Assembly (NCBI RefSeq): GCF_023502395.1
Contig: NZ_JAMFMB010000022.1
Location: forward strand, 17,154 to 81,153
Direction: 5' to 3'
DNA: 64,000 nucleotides
Source of the DNA: Ruegeria spongiae
GTDB lineage: Bacteria > Pseudomonadota > Alphaproteobacteria > Rhodobacterales > Rhodobacteraceae
Shown here: positions 63,908-64,000 of the stretch, one piece after another
Position numbering within the stretch: the first letter of the stretch is position 1
How the letters are laid out: each line of letters opens with the position of its first letter
Notes under the pieces: model-generated
Told to the model about the DNA's origin: nothing
Seen by the model: only the letters and a program-made list of their open reading frames with translations
Databases searched by the model: none
Position numbers and translations under genes: made by a program

Positions 63908-64000
63908 TCCGCTGCGGACGAGTTCCAGGACAAGACAACACGGCCGAACCAGCTCTGGCAGACCGACTTTACCTATTTGAAGGTGATCGGCTGGGGATGG
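63908..64000 (+). pseudogene. IS3-family transposase fragment, cut by the window edge
   Basis: One frame reads [20 protein letters not shown] (part of a longer match) and runs off the right end. This is the start of the rve integrase core of IS3-type OrfB proteins, with the first DDE aspartate in QTDFTYL. No start or upstream OrfA is visible, as the previous IS ends just before it. It may be an intact element or a remnant; the rest lies outside. Confidence 0.6.

Noticed and set aside
1..64000. CRISPR arrays, tRNA and rRNA genes
   Set aside because: No regularly spaced direct repeats, tRNA clover-leaf cores or rRNA-like stretches were found by eye.

Overview
The window looks like chromosome, or a large replicon, of a marine alphaproteobacterium of the Rhodobacteraceae (Roseobacter group). 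The sequence is GC-rich and densely packed, with many 4-bp ATGA start/stop overlaps. It carries a DctPQM TRAP transporter with a Tat-type binding protein, a SitABCD-type Mn/Fe ABC operon behind a Fur/Mur-like palindrome, IclR regulators, MeaB and HrpB. The family assignment is an inference from gene content. No rRNA, tRNA or CRISPR was seen.

Layout. 1-0.9 kb: a serine recombinase of lower GC and a decayed reading frame. 0.9-10.5 kb: a catabolic and transport block with an IclR regulator, a TRAP transporter, a GMC oxidoreductase, an MFS permease, an ArsB/NhaD/SLC13-type permease and a CDF metal exporter. 10.6-37.9 kb: an accessory region of mostly unrecognised genes. 38.1-42.7 kb: the sit operon and a ketopantoate-reductase-like gene. 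42.7-50.4 kb: housekeeping genes (Pit phosphate permease, Nudix hydrolase, HrpB, a DUF3108-type protein, MeaB, ribosomal protein L28, PAP2 phosphatase). 50.5-56.0 kb: an aconitase/PrpF/PEP-mutase-type locus with its own IclR regulator. 56.3-62.4 kb: an RND efflux pair coupled to a patatin-like lipoprotein and followed by a TetR regulator. 62.6-64.0 kb: broken insertion sequences.

The most unusual part is 18.3-36.3 kb, a 13-gene minus-strand operon with overlapping or nearly abutting genes, ended by a strong hairpin at 18227-18260. It encodes four paralogous proteins of unknown function. Each has an N-terminal helical block, a central block around AIxFPxFxAxLI...SIQQMEAY, and a C-terminal beta-type block around DLTGEVDLRFKSDYFPLE. 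The operon also encodes a protein with a trypsin-like domain joined to an HEIGH metalloprotease-like domain, a subtilisin, a protein that resembles a trypsin-co-occurring domain (trypco2 type) plus a helix-hairpin-helix, a chitosanase/lysozyme-like protein, a single-span membrane protein and several large helical proteins. Neither protease shows a signal peptide. A BTAD/SARP-type regulator sits just upstream. A second minus-strand pair (1232 aa and 332 aa) and an exported RTX nuclease lie downstream. I recognise no complete published system here. A protease-armed multiprotein assembly, possibly a conflict or defence-type system, is an inference and not an established function.
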